In this document: positions 21,940-33,108 of the stretch, one piece after another
How positions within the stretch are numbered: the stretch's first letter is position 1
Layout of the letters: each line of letters starts with the position of its first letter
DNA from: Euleptes europaea
Taxonomy: Eukaryota; Chordata; Lepidosauria; Squamata; Sphaerodactylidae
DNA length: 64,000 bases
Reading direction: 5' to 3'
NCBI RefSeq assembly: GCF_029931775.1
Contig: NC_079323.1
Coordinates: 469,001 to 533,000, forward strand
The notes under the pieces: generated by a model
Database searches by the model: none
The model's input: only the letters and a program-made list of their open reading frames with translations
Told to the model about the DNA's origin: nothing
Program-made: the position numbers and the translations under genes

Positions 21940-22780
21940 TTGCTGAATAATATATCCTTTTAATAGTTAAATCAATGAGTGCAATATTTCTGCCAAGTTC
22001 CACAAAAATTGCCCAAACATTGTGTCATCCCCCCAAACCTTTTTAGCTATGTAGAGGACCTTGGGGCCTCAATCCCCTGGGATGTGTGATATCCAAGGTT
22101 GGTAAGCTGTTTCTGGAATAGGATACCTGTTTTCATCCAGTTTTTATAGCAGCTAGGACTTTGTCTAGTTTCTTGTAATGTTCTGTAATGGTGAACAACT
22201 ACCCCCATGAGGGAAGCATTCTTTTAAAAACCGACATATGGAAACAAAAAGTCTTTTTGCTTGTTCTAAAGCAACTCATTAACCAGTAAACCATATGGCT
22301 ATATGGAGGGAATTATTCTCTTTAATAACCAATCGCTAGAGTTATCAGCTCTCTGACCAAAGAGAAGTCAGAAGGTTTATGCATTCAAGGTGTCAAGAGA
22401 AAACACTGTATCCCAGCCAAAGGTAATTCAAGGTGATCTTTTAAGATTTTTCTTCAAAACCAGTCTAATCACTCTTGAGATGAGTAAATACAAAAGAATC
22501 ACAATGATAGAAAAATACTGGTATAGGTAAATGAAATCAGAAACAGAAAGACATACATCTCACCCCTTATCCTATTTTGAGATTAAAAGATAAAGTTTCT
22601 GAGTTTCTCACAAAAGCACTTTCAGAAAGATTGGAAACTCACCCAATTCTGTCAAATCAATTAATTTATCTCATCCTAGGATGTAAACACGCCCAGGCCT
22701 GGATTTAACTTTTCAACAGCAGTGTTGCACACCACTGACGACCTGTTTGTTCTTCACATGGCAAAATTTATTTCTGGGCG
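21940..22780. other. No gene recognised
   Basis: AT-rich, unique-looking DNA. 22780-22980 contains 'aaaaatgccccccctgg' and 'ttcggctgaatccgaa' and is distantly similar to the inverted-repeat element at 34680-35268. Confidence 0.3.
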
Positions 22781-23336
22781 AGCAAAAATGCCCCCCCTGG
22801 ACCCGCGGAAAGGCGCGGTTGTGTTTTTAATGGCTTTATTCGGCCAGATTTTTTCCCGAACTTTGAATTCGCGCTGAATTGCACGGACCCGAAGCGGGGG
22901 AGTTCGGACTTCGGCATATCCCGAATCCAGACGGGCCGAATTCGGCTGAATCCGAACTATAACGAATTTTTTTTTTCAACAGCCCTAGCCAGAGCTCCCC
23001 CATTGCCCAGGTCTGGAGCGTGATCCTGAGGCCATGGTGTCAGGGGAATCTTGAGGGGCCAAAATTACTGACCTTCCTCCCAGGCCTCAGCCATGCTTCC
23101 CTGGTGGCCTCTAAAGCCAGAGACCCCCTTCCATGGAGAGGGGTGAAAGAGGAGAGAATAATTTAGATACACTCTCAGTTATAGGCTAAAGAGAATTCAC
23201 AGTCTACTTGAAGATAATCCTGGGGATGCATCTATATTAATTCCTTTAATTTATTTGTTTAGGATATTTTTATCCTGGTCTTTCTCCAAGATTTTTAAGG
23301 CAGTGTATATAATCCCTTCCTTCTCCATTTTATCAG

Positions 23337-23665
23337 AAGAAGAAGAAGAAAAAGAAGAAGAGTTGGTTTTTATATGCCGACTTTCTTACCACTTAAGGCA
23401 GACTCAAACCAGCTTACAATTGCCTTCCCTTCCCCTCCCCACAACAGACACCCTGTGAAATAGGTGGGGCTGAGAGAGTTAATGAAACTGTGACTAGCCC
23501 AAGGTCACCCAGCTGGCTTCATGTGTAGGAGTGGGGAAACCAACCCGGTTCACCAAATTAGCCTTCGCCACTCATGTAGAGGAGTGGGGAATCAAGCCCG
23601 ATTCTCCAGATTAGAGTCCACCGCTCCAGGCCACTTCTCTTAACCTCTTCACCATGCTGGCTCTC
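23337..23665 (-). mobile_element. CORE/MIR-like SINE
   Basis: GAA tail, 'gagttggtttttatatgccg', 'ggtcacccagctggcttcat', head 'ttcaccatgctggctctc'. 23670-23800 is a second, older SINE fragment of related type. Confidence 0.75.
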
Positions 23666-24086
23666 AAATCCAACAACATTGTGAGGTAGGTTGGGCTGAG
23701 AGAGAGCGACCAGCCCCACATCACCCGGTGAGCTTCCACTGCAGACTGGAGTTTCGAACCTGGGTCTCCCAAATCCTAGTCCAACACTCTCATCTCTAGA
23801 TTTCCAGCTAGTCAAATCCAAAGAGATTTGTCTGGATGTTGAGGAGCAGGCGTTCGTGCTCCCCCTTGCCGCCTGGTTCCAGTCCTGGGGAATGGCAGGG
23901 CAATGCTGGGGCCCCAGCCAAGAGGCCCGTGACAGGGGGTGGTGGTCTGAGTGAAGACTCTCCTGGCTGGTGGTTTCATGCTCAGCACCACCACTCTGGC
24001 TGGGCAACTCACTGGATTCGTGACCTTAGTTGGGCTTTCTGATTTTTTCCAAGCACCCCAGTGACCACAGACTTGCCAGGCTGGGG

Positions 24087-24340
24087 GAAGAAGAAAAAGA
24101 AGAGTTGGTTTTTATACGCCCATTTTCTCTACCATTAAGGAGTCTCAAAGCAGCTTACAATCTCCTTCCCTTCCTCTCCCCACAACAGACACCTTGTGAG
24201 GTAGGTGAGGCTGAGAGAGTTCTGAGAGAACTGTGACTGTCCCAAGGTCATCCAGCTGGCTTCATATGGAGGAGTGGGGAATTGAACTCCATTCTCCAGA
24301 TTAGAGTCCGCTGCTCTCAGCCACCGTACCATGCTGGCTC
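24087..24340 (-). mobile_element. CORE/MIR-like SINE
   Basis: Same family with one internal deletion. It is inserted within copy B of the old duplication, between 'cttgccaggctgggg' and 'gagggacaagttgcg'. Confidence 0.75.
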
Positions 24341-24552
24341 TGAGGGACAAGTTGCGAGGCAGGGTGGGGATGACCGAGGCAAAGCCCTATTACCGGGAAT
24401 CCCTCAGTCTTCAGTGAAACGTCCCACGAGTCAGCAGAATTGTGATATCATCTAATTAGCCCCAGGAAGAACTGGTCATTGGTGTTATCTTGCTTTACCA
24501 CCAGGGTTGCCTGGTCCCCCCCTAGCCATGGCGTGGGATCGGGGGATGGGGG

Positions 24553-24755
24553 GTAGGGTTTCCAGCTCCAGGTTGGGAAACTCCTGGAGATTTGGAGGTG
24601 GAGCCTGGGGGAGGACAGGGACCTCAGTGGGGTACAATGCCACAGAGTCCACCCTCCAAAGCATCCATTTTCTTTGGGGGAACTGATCTCTTTAATCTGG
24701 AGAGGAGCTATAATTCCGGGGGATGCCCAGGTCCCACCTGGAGGCTGGCATCCCT
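24553..24755. repeat. Short inverted-repeat element ('agggttgcca' family)
   Basis: 'tagggtttccagctccaggt' to 'cacctggaggctggcatccc'; long-arm subfamily like 11432-12012. Confidence 0.6.
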
Positions 24756-25035
24756 ATTTATCCCCTATCTCTTTCCTCGAGGGTCCCTAATAGTTTCATT
24801 TTTGTAACCTGCTGAGAAGAATCTACTTTCTCATGCACCCACTTATAAACGCCTCTGCAGGTTCTCCTACTTTCCAATTCTGTTGGTGAGAGCAAGTCTT
24901 TCCAAGGAGGAGGTCCTTCTTAGGCATGAAATATTCACCAGATCTCCCCAGGGCTAAGAGAAATTTATTCTTCTCCTCTTCGGCAGCAAATACAAACGAG
25001 TTAAATATCTGCTCTGCTTGTGGGCCCATGGCATG

Positions 25036-26323
25036 GGCCTTTTCCGCACGAATGGTTTACAGCGTTTCATACCGTCAAAAGCTTCATTTTATTTTTTTTT
25101 CATTTCTGCACGTTTCCCCCTCCATCATTCTCCCCCCTGTTGTTTTCCTGAACACTTTTATTGTGAGGTTTCCCCCACCCCTCTGTTTCCAAGCCAGCTG
25201 TCCTCCAGTGTGCGAACTTCTTGAAACGGTCTTAATTTCTCTGCTCCACCAAACCCCCTTCCCTATTCCTGTCCACTGTTTTGCTCATCTCCCCTCCTTC
25301 CCCCTCCCTCCACCTATTTCCCTCCCTCAATTCTTAAAAATTGTTAGATGAGAAACTTAACAATCTAACGCTGGATCGAATGGACACATGAAGCAAGAAT
25401 ACCCCCCTTGCATTCCTCTGGGCTATACGTCTGCTACCCTGACCTTCTCATCTTGGGAAAACCAGAAGGTTTAGAGAGTTACTTGGTAAAATCATCCAAG
25501 AAAAACAGAAAATGAATTTCTCCCCCTAATTAAAAAAATTTTTTGACGAGAAGATTAGCGATCTAACACTGGATCGAATGTATGCATAAATTTGAGACGA
25601 ACTCTCCCCCTTTCTGCATTCCCCCTTTCTGCATTCCCCCTTTCTGGACTGTGTTGTTAAGTGAAGAGTTTGGCAAAGTCCAGACAGAGGGGGAGAGCCC
25701 CAAATTGGTTTCAGGTGAAACTGACAAAGGTGGGTTGTGTTTCCGTTTGAGGCAACGTTTCAGGGAGGAGCGCTGGGCTGGGCTTGTTGGTTTAAGTGGA
25801 GAGTTTTGCCAATTCCTGGAAAGAGAGGGAGAGCCTCAAGTCAATTTTGGGTGAAACTGACAAAGACATTTTTAGATTTGCAGGCACACCTGGGGTGGGG
25901 GTGGGGGAGATCTGGTCAATTTCACTTCTCCAAAGAGCTCTGTGCTCCAGCTCAGTGTGGGGCATCCATTTTGCGTGTAAACTTTCCCAAATGTATATAA
26001 TGGTGGATGAGACACGTGTGTTTCCCTGTCTAACGGTAGTGTGCATCAGCGCTAGAGCACATATACAAAAACATACCAAAAAATTAGGGGGAAGTGGGGG
26101 GAACGTCCAGCATGATCATCCACAATGTCACAAATCATGTGACGCCCCCACCAGAAAACATAGTTTTTTGGGAAAACCAGTGCAGACAGGATAAAACTGA
26201 TTTAGAAGTTTAAAAACAATGTTGCAAAAGAGGTGTGCAGACAAAAATCGTGGAATGCAATTCCAAGCCTCGCAAATCGACCACGTGGAAAATCTGGAGT
26301 GAGCGATGCATGCGGAAAAGGCC
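25036..26323. mobile_element. Non-autonomous DNA transposon with 13-bp TIRs
   Basis: GGCCTTTTCCGCA at 25036-25048 is matched exactly by its reverse complement at 26311-26323. The 1288-bp interior has no long reading frame but contains internal imperfect repeats: 'gatctaacactggatcgaat'-type at about 25360 and 25560, and 'gggagagcc...ggtgaaactgacaaag' at about 25690 and 25828. No clear target-site duplication was found, so the superfamily is open. Confidence 0.55.
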
Positions 26324-26384
26324 ATTGATTAGGGAACATACCTGAATGTCCTATTCTGAATCGTGGAGGTTGGCAACCCTATTT

Positions 26385-27385
26385 GTAGGGTTGCCAGGTC
26401 CCTCTTTGCTATCGGCGGGTGATTTTGGGGGTGGAGCTTGAGGAGGGACTTAAATGCCATAGAGTACAATTTCCAAAGCGGCCATTTTCTCCAGGTGAAT
26501 TGATTTCTATCGGCTGGAGATCAGTTTTAATAGCAGGAGATCTGCTATTACCTGGAGGTTTAACAAACAACAACAAGCACTGATGGCACACAATTTATAT
26601 AATGATATAACTTATATAATCCCATACAATATATAACAATATACAGAAAAACCAATTGGTCCCCAAAAAATCTGTAAAATTGACAGAAACTGTGATGTTG
26701 CGCTAAATGGCGATGTGGCTCCAGTTGAAGCGGAGGCGAGGCGGCACTCCGAGAAGGTAAGTGGAAAACCCGGACAGGAGTTCCGTGGTGCGAGACACAG
26801 AAAGGCATGTGTCAACGTGTTCAATGATATGAAGTTAATCTGAGTGAGCCGCAATTATGCTATAATTTTACTTCATCCCGAGATGAGAGACCGGTAAAAC
26901 CCATTTCGCCGTGGCTTCGCTAATAGCCATCCTTCGATCTGCAAGCTACATGCTTTCCAGCGTTTGAGATAGATAGTCATTTCTCGCTATACCATACTTC
27001 CCCTATGGACAAAGCCATGGCGAAATGGGTTTACTGGTCTCCCATCTTGGGATGAAGTAAAATTATACCATAATTGCGGCTCACTCAGATGAACTTCAAA
27101 TCACTGAACGTGTTGACACACACCTCTCTTTGTCTGGCACCATGGAACTTCTGTCCGGGTTTTCCACTTACCTTCTCGGAGTGCCGCCTCGCCTCCACTT
27201 CAGCTGAAGCCGCATCGCCATTTAGAGCAACATCACGCTTTCTGTAAATTTTACAGATTTTTTCGGGACCAATTGGTTTTTCTGTATATTGTTATATATT
27301 GTATGGGATTGTACCTATATCATTATATAAGTTGTGTGCCATCAGTGCTTGTTATTTGTTAAATTACCTGGAGGTTGGCAAACCT
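26385..27385. repeat. Short inverted-repeat element split by a foldback element
   Basis: Left part 26391-26561 (tagggttgccaggtccctct...acctggaggtt) and right part 27363-27385 (attacctggaggttggcaaa) are one copy of the 'agggttgcca' family. Confidence 0.6.
26562..27362. mobile_element. 801-bp foldback element with long imperfect arms
   Basis: Two arms of about 350 bp are reverse complements of each other (taacaaac...aagcactgatggcac at left, gtgccatcagtgctt...ttgtta at right) around a spacer of roughly 90 bp. A 14-bp duplication ATTACCTGGAGGTT flanks it (26548-26561 and 27363-27376). Near the centre both arms contain a gcca-ggcgaaatggg motif (26901-26915 on minus, 27014-27029 on plus) resembling the GAAA half of a Penelope-type hammerhead. 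No ORF. Confidence 0.6.
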
Positions 27386-27654
27386 ACCTATTTGGCATGC
27401 TAGGCCTTGTTTTCTGATTCTTTCCCCTCAATAGCTCAGGAGGGCCCTTCAGCCCCACCAGGGTCTCTAGGGAGTAGTTTTGACTTATGCCACCATATCA
27501 GATTAATAATGCCAGGGACTTTGTGACTTTTAAACAAGAACTATTTATTCCAAACATAGAACAGAGCAGTTTCTCTACCATGTCCTTCTACTCTTTCCGT
27601 CTTCCTTGGGCCTAGTAGAGGATCATATTTCATTCTAGCTCCCATCACAACCAT

Positions 27655-27790
27655 GCAGTCTTTCCCCATAGTTTTCCGCTGCCAGCTCAGACCCCATCAG
27701 TGTGTATCTAAAATGTTTTTGCTGTGGGGGTGCATCACTTTGCAGTTAGCCCGCCTTTCATTGGCTATTTTATTGCTCATTCAGCCAGGT
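27655..27790 (-). mobile_element. CR1 LINE fragment
   Basis: 'gctgccagctcagaccccat', 'cagtgtgtatctaaaatg', 'gcatcactttgcagtt' align with 15482-15575 of the larger CR1 copy. Confidence 0.55.
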
Positions 27791-28765
27791 TCAAAGTTCC
27801 TTTGTGGGTACTCACGACTCCCAGGTGGGTCATACCAGCCAATCCACATGTCCTGCAGGCTGGCAGGCAGGCAGGTCTGCAGAGATAGGAGAGAACATTG
27901 GCCCCTTCCCAGATACAGATGGCGTGTCTGCCTGAGGGCAAAGCCCCACCCCAGACACCATGGAGTGCCAGTGACCAGCCCAGAGGAAGAGACCGAATCA
28001 CCCCACTGATGCAGACTCTGAGATCTCTCAACACCTGTCATTCCCTGAGCAAGAACCAAAGCAGCCCTCTGTTCCCCCTGAATCTCCACCTGCTCCCAGG
28101 TAGAGGAAAAAGGCGGGCAATGCCTTCATTTTATTCATAAAGAAGTTTGTGTGAGGGTGACGTTTAAACGAAACCAGAGGTGTGGAATGGGGTGTGTGTG
28201 CTAAACCCTTCTCCATCCCCTGCTCTGCTTGGAGCTGCAAGCCTTCCCTCCCCACTCCAGCCTAACTGCCCTGTGAAGTCACCGCTAGGCCAAATAATGC
28301 TTAACCTCCCCCCCCCATGGTGTCCATATAATGAAAAGAGGACAGGATGTAGCTCCTGCCACTCAAGTACTCCATTGAGACACCCCCTCCAGCTTGGGGG
28401 TCCTGGGAAAAAAGGGGGAATCCCGCTTACAGACCACTCCTTGCCTCTCTGGATGCTTCCTTGGAATTTCTTATGTAATAGTGATAAGCACTCAGATATT
28501 ACCCGGTGAAAACACAATAAAAACATTTCTATTCCTTTAATCCGAATTGAAGAATGACAGCTGGCATTACTTGGACATGTTTGGATCAGTCCACTATTTG
28601 GCAGTTACCTAACATAATTAGCCCGGAGAAAAGTCTGAGAATGGGCTGGCTGCTTAGTCGCGGGCTGCAGAGATTCAGGAGCTCCCCCCCCCCTTCCTCC
28701 CTGGGAAAAACAACGGCAGGGTGGAGCCCGGCAGAGGGAGGTGGGAGTGCTGGGCTGCCCTTCAA
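27791..28765. other. No gene recognised
   Basis: GC-moderate unique-looking DNA; open frames on both strands are short and lack recognisable domains. Confidence 0.35.
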
Positions 28766-28940
28766 CTGTGTGGTGTAGTGGTTAGGGCATCAGACTAGAT
28801 TCTGGGGCAACAGGGCTCTGCCATGCCATGGAAGCTTGCCAGGTGACACTGGGCCAGTCACTCACTCTCAGCCTAGCCTACCTCACAAAATCCACCCTGT
28901 GAGGTAAACTGTAGGAGGGGACAACAGTGTTGGAAGCCAC
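28766..28940 (+). mobile_element. Old tRNA-headed CORE SINE
   Basis: Box A-like 'tgtggtgtagtggttagggc', then 'atggaagcttgccaggtgac', 'gggccagtcactcactctca' and 'gcctacctcac'. More diverged than the TTC-tailed family. Confidence 0.6.
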
Positions 28941-29639
28941 GCCAGAACAAAGCTTAGACTTGAAAACGGAACTTGTTTTGGTGGCCTCAGATGACTTTAG
29001 GGCCTGGCTCAGACTTCCCCATCGAATGCCACGAGCAGAGGGATTTCCCCTTTGACAACATCCATGTTTGTTTTAATTCTTGTGGCTTTTCTTGTGGCTA
29101 ATCATGATGTTCACAGTCCTGAACCTCCCACCCCCACCCCCAAGTGTCTACCTCCGAGATGCTACCGAGATAGCTGAGGAAGGGACCCTTCCCCCACTCC
29201 TTGCTTGTTCCTCGATTTTGGCACTCAGGTGTATTTAGTGAGCTACCTATTAAAATAGTTATACCCTGCCTTTCTTTTGTGATCCAAGGCTGCTTACAAA
29301 TCCAAAACCTGAAATACATAAAGCACCATAAAAACCCAGGTTAAGAGATGCTTCAAGCATGAGGAATGGCTGAATCCAGCTGATGAGTTTCCTACGTGGA
29401 CAAGGGCTTTGTGCGAGGGAAAGACAGTCACCGTCGCTTGTGAAGGGGTTCATTTTGCCAAGGTGCAGGATGAGTTAACCAAGGCCAGCAGTCATTCTAG
29501 GGCGACATTTGCCAGCTGGCTTGTGGCAAACTGTCCCTGAGCTGCCCTGTGCTGAGAAGAGTAAGGAGACCCCTCGGCTACACGTGGCTCTGCTTTCCCA
29601 GCATCCCATGCTCCTCGCAGCAGGCAAGGCGCTGCGAGC

Positions 29640-30015
29640 ATAGAATCATCGAATTGGAAGGGACCACCAGGGTCATCTAGTCCAACCCCCTCCACAATGC
29701 AGGAAATTCACAACTACCTCCCCCCCCCACACCCCCAGTGACCCCCCACTCCATGCCCAGAAGATGGCCAAGATGCCCTCCCTCTCATCATCTGCTTAAG
29801 GTCACAGAATCAGCAATGCTGACAGATGGCCATCTAACCTTAAAAACCTGCAGGGAAGGAGAGCTTACCACCTCCCGAGGAAGCCTGTTTCACTGAGGAA
29901 CCGCTCTAACTGTTGGAAAATGCTTCCTAATGTCTAGTCGGAAACTCTTTTGATTTAATTTCAACCTGTTGGTTCTGGTCCAACATTCTGGGGCAACAGA
30001 AAACAACTCGGCACC
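29640..30015 (-). mobile_element. CR1 LINE 3' part (unit 1)
   Basis: 'atagaatcatcgaattggaa', 'tcatctagtccaaccccc', C-rich tract and the C-terminal RT scrap ending 'aaacaactcggcacc'. Confidence 0.75.
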
Positions 30016-30360
30016 TTACAGTCTGCCTTACAGAAAGCAGGCGCCACCTCCCCAGTCATGGGGATTCCGCATCATCCCTTGAGCTGTCTCTTGGGGCCTT
30101 GCTGACTTGGGTGGTCTAAATGCTAAAAGCGGACCCTGGTTCTGAGAATCAGGTAAAGGCTGAAGAGTGGGGCAAAGACCATGGGTCTGCATCTGCTTGG
30201 ACAAGGTCAATGGCGCTTGCCAATTCAGACTGGGGCTGCGTGCACAGAGGGTAGAAGTTAAGTCTCTACCAGCTCCTTGGTTTTGCTCACTGGAAGTGGG
30301 TCGCCTCCTGCCCTGTGATTATTATCAGCATTCTCAGGGTGGGGAAAAACTGGGTTAGGA

Positions 30361-31441
30361 GGCTGCCAGGTCCCTCTTTGCCACCAACAGGAGATTTTTG
30401 GGGCGGAGCCTGAGGAGGACAGGGTTTGTGGAGGTGAGGGACTTCAATGCCATAGAGTCCAATGGCCAAAGTGGCCATTTCCTGCAGGTGATCTGATCTC
30501 GATTGGCTGGGGATCAGTTGTAGTAGCACAAGATCTCCAGCTAGTACCTAGAGGTTGTGCAATCCTAAGAAAAAAATCTCAGTACACTGCCACAACTTTC
30601 CTTTCAAATATATTTCTCTCTCTTTTTTTCTTTTCTTTCCAAAGTTTCTTAACTTGTCTTAACAATTTATACAACAACAAGGTTATAAGTTCCAATACAG
30701 TTTAACTTCACTATACAATTACTTCATTACACTTAATACCTTCTCAGAATCTTTAACATAAATGAGTACTCCTCGGGAACAACGAAATGCCGGCAGCTAA
30801 GTCCTTACTCGCAAGTAAGCAATATAAAGACAATGTTGTGAGGAACGCTGTACTCTCTATGTCCTTCCTTTGAACTGCAAGGGTGCAGTCAGAATATTAA
30901 TACATGGTCTGAAGAAGCTAATTATACACAACGCGAAACAAGAGGCAACCGGGATCTTGTTACATCTTTGTATGCTGTATATGAATGTTGAATGGATCCA
31001 CATTCAAAATACACAGCTTTTTACAGCCAAAAGAGAAACACCGGCAGGAACGAGATTCCATCATTGTGATTGGACCAGTCCACATCACCTGACCGCGGAA
31101 GTGGTGCGGAGTACAGTGTTCCTCACAACATTGTCTTTATATTGCTTACTTGCGAGTAAGGACTTAGCTGCCGGCATTTCGTTGTTCCCGAGGAGTACTC
31201 ATTTATGTTAAAGATTCTGAGAAGGTATTAAGTGTAATGAAGTAATTGTATAGTGAAGTTAAACTGTATTGGAACTTATAACCTTGTTGTTGTATAAATT
31301 GTTAAGACAAGTTAAGAAACTTTGGAAAGAAAAGAAAAAAAGAGAGAGAAATATATTTGAAAGGAAAGTTGTGGCAGTGTACTGAGATTTTTTTCTTAGG
31401 ATTGCACAATTTTATATCAGTACCTAGAGGTTGGCAACCCT
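30361..31441. repeat. Short inverted-repeat element split by a foldback element (unit 1)
   Basis: Left part 30361-30554 (ggctgccaggtccctctttg...agtacctagagg) and right part 31419-31441 (agtacctagaggttggcaac) of one 'agggttgcca'-family copy. Confidence 0.6.
30555..31418. mobile_element. 864-bp foldback element with nearly perfect 301-bp arms (unit 1)
   Basis: Arm 30555-30855 is the reverse complement of 31109-31409 with one mismatch seen (near the inner end); the spacer is 253 bp. AGTACCTAGAGG is duplicated at 30543-30554 and 31419-31430. The right arm is followed by the unpaired TTTTATATC before the duplication. The spacer contains CTGAAGA (30909-30915) and GCGAAAC (30933-30939), the two halves of a hammerhead-like core with weak stem II. 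No coding capacity. Confidence 0.65.
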
Positions 31442-31574
31442 AACCTGGGTTCATGTGCAGGCAAACATACCTGCGGGGGTGCGGCCACCTTTCAGACTGG
31501 CCGGCCCCATCTCTCCCGGCCAATCACCAAATGATGCATTACAAGGAGGTCGAGTGCTGGGATGATCCTTCCTG

Positions 31575-32845
31575 ACTTGAAGATGGGATAGCCATCTTCA
31601 AGTACTTGAAGGACTGTCACATAGAGGATGGTGCCGAGTTGTTTTCTGTTGCCCCAGAAGGTCGGACCAGAACCAACAGGTTGCAATTAAATCGAAAGAT
31701 TTTCTGCCTAGACACCTGGAGGTGTTTAAGCACAAGCTGATGGTCATCTGTCAGCAATGCTGGTCATGTTCATGGAGGAGAGTGGTATTCATGTGTGTGT
31801 GTTAAGTGCCATCAAGTCGCTTCCGACTCATGGCGACCCTGTGAATGAAAGTCCTCCAAAATGTCCTGTCTTTGACAGCCTTGCTCAGATCTTGCAAACT
31901 GAAGGCTGTGGCTTCCTTTATTGAGTCCATCCATCTCTTGCTGGGTCTTCCTCTTTTCCTGCTGCCCTCAACTTTTCCTAGCATGACTGTCTTTTCCAGT
32001 GACTCTTGTCGTCTCATGACGTGACCAAAATACGACAGCCTCAGTTTAGTCATTTTAGCTTCTAGGGTCAGTTCAGGCTTGATTTGATCTATAACCCACT
32101 GATTTGTTTTTTGGCAGTCAATGGAATCTGTAACACTCTCCTCCAACACCACATTTCAAAGGAATCTATTTTCTTCCTATCAGCTTTCTTCACTGTCCAG
32201 CTTTCACACCCATACATAGTAATAGGGAATACAATGGCATGAATTAATCTAGTCTTGGTGGCCAGTGACACATCCTTACACTTCAAAATATTTTCTAGCT
32301 CCTTCATGGCTGCCCTTCCCAGTCTCAATCTCCTTCTGATTTCTTGGCTGCAGTCTCCCTTTTGGTTGATGGTGGAGCCAAGGAATAGAAAGTCCTGAAC
32401 AATTTCAATTTCCTCATTGTCAACCTTAAAGTTGTGTAATTCTCTTGTAGTCATGGCTACTCATCAAAATGAATACTAATCATGATGCATACCTATTCTC
32501 TCTAGTATCAGAGGAGCATGCCTATTGTGTTAGGTGCTGTGGAACACAGGCGGGACAATGCTGCTGCAGTCGTCTGGTTTGTGGGCTTCCTGGAGGCACC
32601 TGGTTGGCCGCTGTGTGAACAGACTGCTGGACTTGATGGGCCTGGGTCTGATCCAGCAGGGCTTTTCTTATGTTCTTATGACCTTAGGCAGTTCCTGAGA
32701 GGGAGGGCATCTTGGCCATCTTCTGGGCATGTAGTAGGGGTCACTGGGGGTGTGAGGGGGGGAGGTAGTTGTGAATTTCCTACACTGTGCAGGGGGTTGG
32801 ACTAGATGACCCTGGTGGTCCCTTCCAACTCTATGATTCTATGAA
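31575..32845 (+). mobile_element. CR1 LINE end pieces interrupted by BovB (unit 1)
   Basis: Plus-strand CR1: a C-terminal RT scrap (cttcaagtacttgaaggact, gccccagaaggtcgg), then 'gttcatggaggaga', then after the BovB insertion 'gaatactaatcatgatgcat', 'ctggacttgatgggcctgg', and a second CR1 end finishing in 'actctatgattctatga'. The pieces may be two CR1 insertions side by side. Confidence 0.7.
31797..32455 (-). mobile_element. BovB/RTE LINE, 5'-truncated, nested in CR1 (unit 1)
   Basis: Minus-strand translation gives FLFLGSTINQKGDCSQEIRR, LGRAAMKELENILKCKDVS, FPITMYGCESWTVKKADRKK and, in a second frame, LSYFGHVMRRQESLEKTVML and WMDSIKEATAFSLQDLSKAV: the C-terminal third of BovB ORF2. The 3' end is at 31797 with a TGTGTG tail. 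One frame break separates the two ORFs. The flanking 'tcatg' on both sides may be a short target duplication. Confidence 0.88.
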
Positions 32846-33108
32846 AAGGCCCTTTAAGGGGGAAGCCAGCATTCTTCCTCCTTGGTGCCATTTTCTTGCC
32901 AAAAACCAGCTTTCCCCCAGCTTCTTTCACATCCACCTGGTGGAAAAGGTGCACTAAAAGGTGACAATTTGCAACGGGGGGGGGGGGACAATGAGGGGAA
33001 CTCAGCCCAGTCTCTCCCCCCCCCCCAGCTTCACTTCTATCAGTCTCCACAGTAGCATTCTTTAACCGTCAGGGAACTTCAGCTCTCCGGCTGACCACCC
33101 CCACCCTT

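Larger units (their letters stand above)
22985..24465. repeat. Old local duplication, copy B
   Basis: Partner of 19765-21475 in the same order and orientation, interrupted by two SINEs. The divergence is high enough that only short blocks align by eye, so the event is old. Confidence 0.6.

Noticed and set aside
21689-22003. Poly-Ser and poly-Lys open frames
   Set aside because: Produced by the TTC/GAA microsatellite.
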